From Crocodylus rhombifer (taxonomy: Eukaryota; Chordata; Crocodylia; Crocodylidae): a stretch of 64,000 nucleotides of DNA. The translations under genes were made by a program, and so were the position numbers. The notes under the pieces are model-generated. The model was not told the DNA's origin, ran no database searches, and was given only the letters and a program-made list of their open reading frames with translations. Of this stretch, positions 24,925-35,900 are shown piece after piece. Numbering within the stretch: position 1 is the stretch's first letter; each line of letters starts with the position of its first letter. The stretch is taken from NCBI GenBank assembly GCA_038503035.1, contig JAVSML010001158.1:260565-324564 (forward strand), read 5' to 3'.

Positions 24925-26629
24925 TATTGACGAAGTGATTTTTGTGGTGCCCCAGAGTGTGGGGTCACGGGGTTTGGGACACCTAGGGGGTAGAGCCTGG
25001 GGGCAGATGGCTGGCACCCCAGCCTCCAGCCTTTCCCCCATGGGTCTAGATGCTATAGCAAGTGCAGCAGATGTGGGGCTTGCCCAGGCCTGACAGCAGC
25101 TTGTGCTTCTCTGGTGCAGCTGACTCCCCCTCTAGCTGGCAGAATCCAGGCCCAGCATGATGGGCATGAGGTCCTGGTGCCACTTCAGGCAGCTCCAGCT
25201 CTGCACCTGTGTGGAGCCAGGGTGAGCTGTGGGGCAGGGCCCAGGCTAGGGAGTTGGGTGGAGAGGCACTGATGTGCAGAACCTGGCTGAGGGGCTCCTG
25301 GAGCCTGCAGAGGACCTCCTCCCCAGCCCAAATAGGGACCTGATACAGAGTGGTGTGCAGCTCCCAGGTGGCACACAGGACTAGGGTTGGAGGCTTGGCA
25401 GCAGTAGCATGACCCTGACTGCCAGGGCCAGAATGGTATCCAGCACCCAACAGTTGTTGTCTGTGGTCTGCACTGCCTAGCCCAGGTTAACATTCTGCTC
25501 CCACAGCACCTGGAACCACCCGCACTCCAGGGCTAGGATCTCGGCCTGAAACTCCCGGCCCGCCTAGTCTTTGCCTCCTCACGCCAGTCCTGTACCTCTT
25601 CCCACTGGTCCTGTGCATCCTTGAGGGTGATGTCCTCCTCCTGCCAGGCCTTTGCATCCTCTACCACTCCCCCACAACTACCACCAGCCTCTGAAGTTGG
25701 AGAGTCCTGTCCTGTGTGCACCCCTGGCACAGCTGACACATCTGGAGGTCCCTGGCAGTAGGCAGCAGCATCCCTGACCTGGCATTCCTGCTAGCCCCTG
25801 TGCCCTCTCCCCTGCATCTAGATGCTGGACCTGCAGAGCCATGAGACAGAAGCTTTTTGTGGGAGTTTGCTCCCAGGTCACATCTACATGTGCATTACTG
25901 CACATTAACTAACTCCTGAGTTAGCCAGTCTGACCAAGACTCTCCCAATCTAGCTCTCTTTTCAAATTCCCTTACTCCTAAATATTTAGTCTATATAGTG
26001 CTTTCATCATGAATTTTCCTTTTCCTCTGACTTTGCTTGAGCTGAACTGTGTTTCTGGTAAAGAGCATCCTCAAACAGAAGGCATCAATTGCAATTTGGT
26101 GTCATGCTCTGGGGCTGCCTCTCCTTTGAGGAATTTCCGTTACCGATTGATTGCCATGAAATTCCATCGATTTTCACTTTGCATCTATTAAGATTTCCTG
26201 TGTGCAAATCCTTTTGTTCCTTTTCTTTTTCACGGTCTTCTGATTATTTTTCACCTGCTATGGTAATTTGCCCTTTGATTCTGGTTTTATTGCCTGCCAG
26301 AATTGTGAATTTTTCTGGTTATTTGATATTATTTTGCTCTCCTTATTGATGTCTGCAGCATTTTAATGTTTCCTTATTGTGCTTTTTACCCACTTCTAAC
26401 ACACATTGTTAGATATGTTAAGTGCACACACATTTAATTCAGTCCTATATGATAACCCCATAAGAGATATTCCTTATACATCAGTATATTATCATCAATA
26501 TTTTCTCTCACCTGTCAGCTTTTTCTGGTCTCCAAACTGAACACTTTACTCCTTGGTTAGCAACCTTAGACTCTGAAAATCTAGCTTTCTTTTCAAATTC
26601 CCTTACTCCTTATTAGTTAGTCTATCTAG

Positions 26630-27331
26630 TAGGCCTCTGTGAAACAGCATGATTTCATTTTGATTTCCATTTCACCATTTTGAAGGGACAGCATTTCATT
26701 TCAACATTTCATATTGTTTCAAAGCACTGTTGTATTTCGTTTCATCAAAACTGTTTCAATGCATTTCAACGTTTCGCCCATAGGCTATAATGCGGAATCA
26801 TGCAAATGCCTATAATGTTGTCATTTCTTGCCCGATTCAAATGAAAACAGCCTGGATGGTAGCCTCTGCTGAGGCCACAAAGCCTGCCAAGTTTCAAGGA
26901 GACAGGTGGAGGAGTTTCTGGGAACCTGCACCTCAAACAGTTCAGAACAAAACTCATGTCACTTGTAAGTGTGAAGGCACAGAGAAAGCTCAGTTCAAAC
27001 AATGCTTATTCTGCTGTTTTTCCATCCCTCCCCCAGAGCACTGGGATGGGAAGGGACCTCAGGGAAGGATCACAGTCACTGGCCAGCTACACAGTCAATA
27101 TGAGAGCACTCCTTTCCCCTTTTTCCCCTCCCTCTCCTTAGTTTCTCTTTAGCTGCAAGCAAGTACAACTTCAAAACTCAAAACGTATCAAAACTTTTGA
27201 ACTATTTTGACTGCCCTCATTTTGTTCTGAGGAGGTTTTGAAGCCTTTCATTTCGATTTCCCTGTTTTGAGTTCAAAATGAGTTGAAGCAGTGTTGAAAC
27301 GAAACACCCGGCAAAAATTTGCACAGCCCTA
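26630..27331. mobile_element. hAT-type non-autonomous element, unit A
   Basis: The left terminus TAGGCCTCTGTGAAAC and the right terminus, read inward as TAGGGCTGTGCAAATTT, form a degenerate inverted pair. The flanks CTATCTAG (26622-26629) and CTGTCTAG (27332-27339) match at 7 of 8 positions, which supports an hAT 8-bp target duplication. The left 130 bp recurs at 52942 in unit B, where the rest is replaced. Confidence 0.7.
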
Positions 27332-28360
27332 CTGTCTAGTGCTTTCATCAGGGATTTTCCTTTTCTCTGACTGCTCAAGCTGGACTGTGTTTTTGGTAAA
27401 AACATGTCCCAAACAAAAGGCATCACTTGCAATTTGGTTTCATGCTCAAGGGACTGTCTCTCCTTCAAGGACTTTCCATTAGCAAGGGATTACTGTAAAA
27501 TTCCATCCATTTTCACTTGATTTTCCATGTGCAAATCCCTTTGTTCCTATTCTTTTCCATTGTTTCAGATTATTTTTCATCTGCTATAGTAGCCTGCCCT
27601 TTGCCTCAACTGATTCCAACTGATAGTTTTATTTGCTACTAGAATTGTGAACAAGTTCAAGCTATTTAATATTATCTTGTTGTCATTGCTGATGTCTGCA
27701 AAATGTTAATGTTTCATTATTGTTTTATTTACTCATTTTTACACACATTACTATATATGTTATGTACACACCAGTTTAATTCAGTACTTTCTGATAGCCC
27801 CATAAGAGATATTCTATATACATCAGACAAACATTTCTATGTTTCACCTTAAATGTTTTCAATACAAATAATTCCACCCAGAACAAATCCATGTGAACTT
27901 TTTTTGGAAGTGTGCTCACTTGAAACTCTACGTTAAATGCTTTGTTACTATCTTTACATGCACTTTTTATCACCTCATTTTTCTGAGATGAATGTAGAGA
28001 TTTTGTTTTGAAAGTTAACACCAATTAAGGACGGGGTTAAATATTTTTCCCACTGTTCATACTTGTTTAGATCCAGGAATTTAGCCCTACCCAACTCCAT
28101 ATCCAATGCAGACAAGCAGGGAAGCAGATTGTACAACTATATACATAAAGCTCTTATGTCAGAGAGAGGCTTTTCACCTTAAATCTTTAAATGTATCAAT
28201 CCTAAAACTTACGAATGTAACACAGATAAAATGAAAGTTACACAACCAGTTACATTTACACCCATTTTACTGGGGTGGAAAAACAAATGCATTTTCCCAA
28301 TAGTAAGATTTTACTTATAAAAACCACAGAAGCACCGAGGTCCAATAACTATGCTCGTAC

Positions 28361-28477
28361 CTGCAGTTATTTAAGAGAGTGGAGGGCTGGAATGGCCTTT
28401 TCTGTATCTTATCTCATCTGGTCCCTTAAAAGAAATCCTTTTGGAGGCAGTGTGACACCTTAGTCTTCTGACTGTCC
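28361..28477 (-). other. candidate 5' non-coding exon / promoter module A1 for lectin gene 1
   Basis: On the minus strand a block runs from GGACAGTCAGA to CTCTTAAATAACTGCAG followed by a consensus donor GTACGAG. It is paralogous to 29914-30016 and to the unit B copies, and the first coding exon of gene 1 begins at a splice acceptor, so an upstream exon is required. An ATATATTTT sequence lies just upstream. The transcription start is not determined. Confidence 0.45.
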
Positions 28478-29913
28478 AATAGAAGGTGGACTGCAGATGT
28501 CTAGAAAAATATATTCTGATTGAAACCATGCAGGAGCTTCATTGGCAGCTACTTTGAGAAGACCCTGTACACTAATAGTAAAGATACTTTCATCTTTAAG
28601 TTAAAGTAATAAAGGTTAGGCCTATGGCATTAAACTCAAATTTAGCACAGCCATTTAAATGATGAATTTTGTAAACTTGGTGTCTCTGGCATGATGAGTG
28701 GGACTTCAACCATTTAGACCCCTGAACAGGGTTTTCCCAGTCTTTTGGAGCAATGTCCTCAAGGTAAAGCCTTGAAGTTCCAGCATGTGGGAAATGTAAA
28801 GCAATGACTGCATAAAGCCATAAATTTTAACTCTAACTGCTTGACTGAAGATGCAAAAAATGTATTCTGAGAATCTAATTCTTCCGTTCCTCAGATGAGT
28901 CAGCTGCAACTCCATTGATGTGTAAATGAAAGGACATTCAAGTAACGGGGCTCTAATTTTTGCTTCCATGATTACAGCCCTTCTAGGAATTAGTCTTCCT
29001 ACTCCTTCCTTCTCTTTTTGTTCTTTCTGTGTGCAGCCAAGCTGCAGAGAATACAAACATCTTATTTTAGCGTGAACCACAATGGACTGTATTACAGGAC
29101 GCATATAGCATATGAGCGAGGTTTTGCATAGTTCTCTTGTAGATTTTTCAGTCTCCTAACTGCACTCTTTCCTTACTGGTTAACAACAATATTTTGTGTC
29201 TAGACCATTGTTTTCATGTAATGCATCATTTTTTCTCTCTAGAACTTTAGTACTGATTTACCTTTTCTCTGACTTTTCTGATATATTACTAGATCATTTT
29301 AATTTCCAAACTTTTCATATTCAGTATTTCATTATCATGTGATTTATCCATTGTGAAGACTGTTAGTACCTATGTTAAGTAAGTTTGGTGCCCCTGGGTG
29401 CTACACCAGGGACCTCTATCACAAAGGTGTATGATGTCTATTCCCTTTGGTTACATCTCTGAGCTGTTTTCAGTAGAGACAACTTCACATACAACAAAGT
29501 CAGTTGAACTGCTTTCTCAAATGTGTTTTGTTGAGAATTAGTATCAACTACTTTGCTACTATCTACATATATATTACATCTTTCATCTTCCCTGGCTGGT
29601 GGTTAGTGATAAGAGCTTGATTTGAAAGGGAAGAGAAAGACAATGAGCCCAACATTCTAGGTTGTTAAGATTCTCTCATGTATATTATATTAAGGAGGAA
29701 TAATCAAAGTAATATAGACCGAGACGGACCTATCTTGACACAACATTTTTACATACTCCAACTCTAGAACAATAATTCAAACTACATATCTGGAAAATAC
29801 TCTATTGCTTATTTCCTGAATTAGAAAATTCAGATAACATTCTTGTAACACTGATATTCTAGTCTAACCATAACAGTCCCAGAAGCATCTGGTCATGGAG
29901 GATTTGACTTTAC

Positions 29914-30016
29914 CTGCAGTTATTTAGGAAGAGCCTGGAGTGCTGGAAACTGTATTGTGTCGGATTGGATCCCTTAAATCTTCAAAGAAGAACCTGATGT
30001 CTGCCTCTGACTGTCC
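29914..30016 (-). other. candidate 5' non-coding exon / promoter module A2 for lectin gene 1
   Basis: Second copy of the module: GGACAGTCAGAGG at the start, TCTTCCTAAATAACTGCAG and donor GTAAAG at the end. It may be an alternative first exon or a relic of an earlier duplication. Paralogues are at 57140-57242 and about 62844-62946. Confidence 0.45.
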
Positions 30017-31469
30017 TGGTAGAAGATGGGAAGTGCTAATGAAGACAGAGCTTTCTTATGCTCTGGCTGAGGGTGCACAGGAAATTCATAGCTTGCTAAT
30101 TTGAGAAGACCTACCCAGATTTTGCTTTGCACTCAACACAAAGGCACTTTCATCTTTGAACTAACATTATACAGGCTTAGCCTCTGGTGTTAATGTCCAT
30201 TTTTAGGGGTAGTGAATTAAATACTGACTCCAGTAAAAGACAGTTGTCTCTGACACAGAGCAGGAATCTAAAAACTGTACCCTCTGAGGATTAAGTACTC
30301 CCCTCCAATTCCCCCACCTCTGCCTTTCCTCATAGCACTGCATCTATGCTCACTGGAGGTACCAAGCTTTTCTTGATGAATGTAGAGAGTGCCTGTGTGC
30401 CTCACCCTCTTTTCTTGAGTTACACACAAGAAGCAAGGCACCAGTTCCAGTCTTACAATATTTTTGCCAGTTTTGTCCAAATCGAGTCCCCACCGTCTTT
30501 TCTTCTATATGATCACAGAGTATGATGCCAATTTAAAACAATGAAAACATTGAAGGGTCAATCCCTGAGACAGTTTCAGCGTCATGGTGCCTACAATTGC
30601 TATGGAAGTTAGGGAGATACTTGCGCTCTTGCCACAGATATTTGAAAACAAGATAGGGTTGTGGACGAAAGTTTCTGCAGTGTCCTTAGCATAAGTGACT
30701 GGTGCCTCCTGAATCTGGGGGGGCGGGGCTTGCCCTATTGACAGCATCAGTTTCAGCTGTTGTCGGGCGGGGGCACCAGACCTGTCGAGGGGCACATTCA
30801 CCCCCACGCTCCACCTACCACCTGCCCTTGGTCCTTAGCTAGTGGGGAAAGGGCTTACTGAGCTCCCTAATAGGGAAAAAATGTTCTCACCCTGCTGTCT
30901 GAGTCCTGATGCCTGTAGTGTGGGGTCATGGATGAACATCTCCAGTAAAATCAGGCCTCTTTGTGAGAACTTTTGGTATATGGGAGAGGCCACAGAGTTC
31001 AGAAAGAAGCAGCCTGTGCTTGGGTGAAGGCTGAGACAACCATTACCTAATGAGTCCTTTGGCTTTGTGAGACCAGAGGGTGAGAGGGTAAAGCTAGTTA
31101 ATTAAGCATGGCCTGCCAAGGTGGTTAATCAATCCCTCCACCAGCTCAGGAGCAGCTTTTCTGTTTAATACCTACGGCTGTGTCTACAGTCGTGTTACAG
31201 CCTGCAATGTACGTTCTCAGGTAACCAGCCTCAGTGGCTGCTGTCCCAGGGAGATCTCCTACATTGGGCCCTGCACATGTCTCACTGGCAATCATTTAAT
31301 GCTGTGAAAAATGATGATGCATCATCCTGGAAATTCTGACGCTAATTCCCTTTATTGAACATGTACATCACACGTCGTGAGTGCTGAACATAGAGATGGA
31401 AATCAGGTTTAAACCCATTAGTCATACATAGCAGAGAAGAATCAAGCCACAGACATTTGAGTCTTAAAA

Positions 31470-32211
31470 TGATTCGATTCGGCAGAGATTCAGCCCAATT
31501 TGGTGGCTGAATCTCTGAATTGACTCGAATCAGAACCCTCAGAATCGATTCAGAGAGATTCGGAAATATTCAGAAATTTCGACATAGGAACAGCTTTAAA
31601 TGTTTTTTCTACATACCTCTAGGTAGCAGAGGCTCGTGAGTACTGTGATGCTGGGGCGCATGAAGGGTCCCACAGAAGTATGGGGGGCTCCTAGTGCACT
31701 CAGCAGCAGACCCAGAAGTGGACAAGAAACACTTCTGGTCCAATTCTGGGTCCGCCAGGGAGCGTGCTGGAGGCCTCTTCTGTGGCCCCCCTCCACCAGC
31801 TCAGTGACTGGTGCCTCCTGGACTGGGGGGCCAATCAGGGTCCTCCTGCAGCTGACCACTCAGCCAGGGAGGCACAGGAGGCCCCCCCAGTGCACTCCCC
31901 GTCAGACCCATAAGTGGACCGTAAGTACCTCCAGTCTGCTCCCAGGCTCACTGCTGAGCAAGTGGAGGACCCTCCGCACTCCTGTGGGATGCTCCATTTG
32001 CCCCAGCATTGCAGTGATCTTGAACCTAGCCTGCTACTTCAAGGTATGTAGAAAATACTTTTAAAGCTGTGTCTGTGTTTGAATCGCTGGTTCTCTGAAT
32101 CAGCATCTAATCTAATCAGGAACAATTATACAAAACAACAAATCGAATTACTGTCCCTGATTCAGGCCGAATCCAAAATCGAAGCAAATGGGGCCCGCTT
32201 TGCATACCCCT
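31470..32211. mobile_element. fold-back hAT-type MITE present only in unit A
   Basis: Two long arms are inverted copies. The stretch from cagctttaaatg (31591) through gatgctggggc pairs with gccccagcattgcagtg (32000) through acttttaaagctg (about 32068), and the outer 'gattcggcagagattc' and 'gaatccaaaatcgaa' blocks also pair. The right terminus reads inward as CAGGGGTATGCAAAGCGGGC, an hAT-like end. The left outer end is missing. Unit B has no copy at the matching place (58.65-58.72 kb). Confidence 0.7.
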
Positions 32212-32633
32212 GGTGTGAAGCTCTGAATACCACATGTAAATTTTCACTGTGTCAATCAAGTAATTCCTTTTTTCTTGTTAAAATTTACAAAGCCTTCAAT
32301 GTCACTGGGAAGCTCCACTTTCACTTTCACAAGGAAATGCTTCCAGTCTCCTCTTTTAAAAAATGTAACGAGGAAAATGTATAAATATCATTAATAACAC
32401 TTGAAGGAGAGAGAGATAAAAAGAGTGAACATGGAATCGTTTTATCATAGAAATGTTTGAAGGCTAACTGCAGAAGTTAGTAGAGAGGAAGTGTAATGTA
32501 TTTGTGATAATATTACCATGAAGTAAATGTGGATAAATAATATAATCCTACTCTGTGCTGCTGACTAGATACATAATATAGTAGTGAGTTCATATTTAAA
32601 GGAGAAAGTCTTATTACTGTGAAATTCTTTTCC

Positions 32634-32812
32634 TTTATTGAAGTTGTTTTTCCAGTTCTTTCTTCATTTCCATCACAAAGCAAGTGCACCAATGGGCAGG
32701 AATACAGACATCATCTCAGCATATTTAGAATTTAAAAGCTTAGCTCCCTGCACATTGAATCAATGTGTATGTCTTAAAGCCAGAGCTGCAATTAACTTTA
32801 ATCACCTTTATT
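32634..32812 (-). terminator. poly(A) signals of lectin gene 2
   Basis: Minus-strand AATAAA hexamers lie at 32807-32812 (about 150 bp past the stop) and 32634-32639. The second is conserved in unit B at 59175-59180, the first is not. Confidence 0.45.
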
Positions 32813-32964
32813 ATTGCAGAAAGTAGGCTAGTGCAGACTGCTACCCTTGGAGCACCATCAGGCATGGCTCACTGGTAAAAAATGCTTAGGGGTGTCCTTG
32901 GTACACAGTCAGGATGCATCAAGCACAAGCAATGGATGCGTCCTGGAAAAAACGCAGGAGGAGA

Positions 32965-35900
32965 TTACTTCATATCTTTCTCACAGACCCACAGGGCAGC
33001 AACTTCACAGCTAGAAGCATGGAAGGCACCACTTATTAGGACTCCACAGTGCTGGACATGGCTATTAACGGTGACTCTGTAAAAAGCACATGCACATAAG
33101 AAAGGGAATTAGCAAATGATGATGAGCAGCAATTGGTGACTGCCTACAAACACTGCCAGCAGTCTCAGTGGCTGGGAAGAGTGGGGTGGTGAGTGGCAAC
33201 CACCCGCAGACACCCCGGGCAGCTTCAGAGGCAGCCAATCTCAGGCCAGGCATGGCCAATCTCAGGCGGTGCAGGTGCACCCGCATGCACTCCCTACGCA
33301 TCACCAGTGGCTACACGTATCTATGTAACCTGAGAGAACCTTATAGGAGTGGGTGGAAAACCCCAGAGGGTTGCTCTTCAGAGGGAGGTGACTCATCACA
33401 GTGGAGGACAAAAGAAAGTGGGTATAACCACAATAGAGAAAACAGATAGTACATTGTGGGCAAATATACACATGATGCTATGTCGCTGTAGTGATGCACT
33501 ATGGTGATGTAGCATCCACAGATGTATACACAAGACGAGCAGCTACTTCACTGTAGCGGCACATTGTCCTAATATAGCGTGCCACTTCCGCAAATTAGTT
33601 CCATCCGGTGCAGTATAGGCGCTTAGTGTGCAATGCTTCAGTACTTCCAAAAGGAAGTACTAAAAAAACTGCACAGTTACAACATCGCTGTAGGGCAATG
33701 TGTAGATGCACACGGGTAGTACAATCTACTGGCCAGTGCTGAGTACTCTCAACCATGAGGCTATCTGTGCCTAGCACTCAATGGTCACCCCCAGCATGTC
33801 ATGTTTCTTCTACTTCCCTCAGTTTCCTAGCCATGGATAAGAAGTAATATGAAAAACAACTCTGCCAACTGTTAAAAATGCCATTATTTGATGTCTGGCT
33901 GGAAGATGCTGATGTACCATTGTATCATTGTTACTGTTAAGCCACTGAACAAATCCTGGAACATTTAAATAATTTTAAGCCTGTGTTGTTGTAGAAATTC
34001 TTTCTTTGACCTCAGTAGCAATGTTTGTACTTTTAAATATTGAATAGTCACTTAAAGTCTCAAGATTTGGACCACTTACACACACACACATACACCCCCC
34101 CCACCCCCAAACTCACTTCCTAACATTGAAGGCTGACCCATCTTCCCAGGCCCAGCCATAACTAGTTCTGTTCCTCAGCCCTATCCAGCGGGGTTCTGGG
34201 TGGATCACCTGGAACAACTCCTAGAAAGGACAAAGGAAAAAAATGTCACCTACATTTTCAACCCTAATCAGAAATACTATTGTGTTGGAAAACAATGAAG
34301 GCAGACAACAGGGTCTAATTCCAGTCTGGACCTGTTCAGTTAGATGAACAATTTCAGATGGGTCAGTAGTCCAGGGAGTTCAAGGGATGGTTGTCAGGAT
34401 TCATGAAGGACTGGGAATTGGCAGGCAGGGAACATATGGGGGTGAGAAGGGAAGTCCTAACCAGCCCAGACTGCATAAAAGAGGTTGTTGGACCCCAATT
34501 CTCACAGTGGTTCTTTCTACACTTGTCAATTTTACATGCAAAGTGGGTAAATTGTGCTGCACCAGATGTCTATTCCTCTTTTACTCTGTAGAGCTGCAGC
34601 ACAGATTCTGCTTTCCCCATAACCTTACATGACTCAAAACCTTCACATCTCCCAGCAGTGCTGCCATGAGACTTGCTGTGTCTGAGGTCAGGGTGCATGG
34701 GTATTTACCATTTCCTGGGCATCACCGATCACCAGGAGACGAGAACCCTGTGCAGAACAGGCCTCCCGGCTGGAATTCCAATCCTTCTTTGCCCTAGAGA
34801 AGAAGTAACAGCTGCCCCTGTAACCCACCCACTGGTCAGGGCAGCGTAGGCAGGAGCTATCTGTAAAGGAATCATGAATACACCTTATCCTCTTTTTCAT
34901 GACCAAGAACTCCAAAGTCTTTAACAGATACAATGTCTACAATATCTTTTGTCTTCTTAAGTAACACAAAACACAGCCTAGACACCCTCTGTTGATCGCC
35001 AGACTCAAAGCAACCCTTACAAGGAACTTCCACAGGCAGTGAGTAGATTTGCTTCTCTGTTTCACCCAGATGTTTCCCATGTATCCTTTCAATAGTCAGA
35101 TACATGCCAAGGGTGATATGACTAAATTGTGCATTCATCCATCTTAGAAAAGCAGGATTTAGTTCTTTACAGGGAGAAGAACTATTTCGAATTATTTCCA
35201 GTGATTCAGAGCATATTCCTAGCATTGCATCCTATTCTCTGTCAAAACCCTAAAGACAGACTATCTCCTTATTTTCAGTGGGGTCACTCTGTATTATGTC
35301 CAGTGGCATTAACTCCAGAATTAGACCTGTGATGACTTTCCCATAATCACTTACATTTGACTGCTAACGTCACTGCTGTTCCCAAAGCTGCCAAGAAGAG
35401 GACCCCCAGAATCACTGTGATGATCTTCCAGTGGGAAGATGAAGCAGAAGCATCTTACAGAAAGAGAAAGAACATAAAGATGAGGAAAACAAGATCTTGC
35501 CTGAGAAATTTTCTATGAAGTGTAGTAAAGACAGACAGCACCAACACCCCAAATCCTGAACTCCAGTAACCAGGTCTCAGAAACTTTTTGCATGAAAATG
35601 CCATTATTTGGACACCCTGTAAATCTGGCAGCCAATGAGTATTCCAGAAAAAAGGTACTTTGTAGGCCTGCCAGCTCTGTGAGCCCTCATCAACAACCAC
35701 TCAGTTTAGTCCAAGGAGCTGTCAATCCCCACAGCATGGCATAGTGATGCAGAAAAGGGACATTGATATTTTCCTGCTCCAAATATCTAATCTCTTGGAC
35801 AATGAAGGTAATAAGGTGGGTTTCAAATGAGTTTGTATTAGGTTTATGGATTGGACTTATTTTTATAAATAATAAAGCATAACTATACAGGAATATACCA

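Larger units (their letters stand above)
22215..25905 (+). mobile_element. PIF/Harbinger transposon, unit A copy (decayed, right end lost)
   Basis: The left end reads gggtgtgactacacatgc, resembling the GGGCATGTCTACAC ends of local MITEs. A broken transposase lies at 23167-24049 on the plus strand. At about 25.0-25.9 kb, minus-strand frames include AWQEEDITLKDAQDQWEEVQ, which looks like the coiled C-terminal part of the accessory (Myb-like) protein of Harbinger elements. Compared with unit B, about 3.4 kb at the right side is missing here. Confidence 0.7.
20700..34500. repeat. segmental duplication unit A
   Basis: This block is repeated in the same orientation at about 43.73-62.34 kb. Paired landmarks are: ITIM tail exon (21.4 and 44.5 kb), Harbinger transposase (23.2 and 46.2), Tigger MITE (24.6 and 47.5), hAT MITE start (26.63 and 52.94), 5'-exon modules (28.36/29.91 and 55.59/57.14), last lectin exon (33.0 and 59.5) and penultimate lectin exon (34.1 and 60.7). 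The left edge lies between the gene 1 membrane exon and tail exon. The right edge lies between the penultimate and first lectin-domain exons of gene 2. Confidence 0.9.

Noticed and set aside
28706..29104. 132-codon minus-strand frame, also open at 55881-56330 (149 codons)
   Set aside because: It is open in both units only because this block is nearly identical between them. No domain, no splice context, and it lies between promoter modules.
31636..32064. 142-codon frame
   Set aside because: It lies wholly inside the fold-back MITE, and the inverted arms explain frames on both strands.
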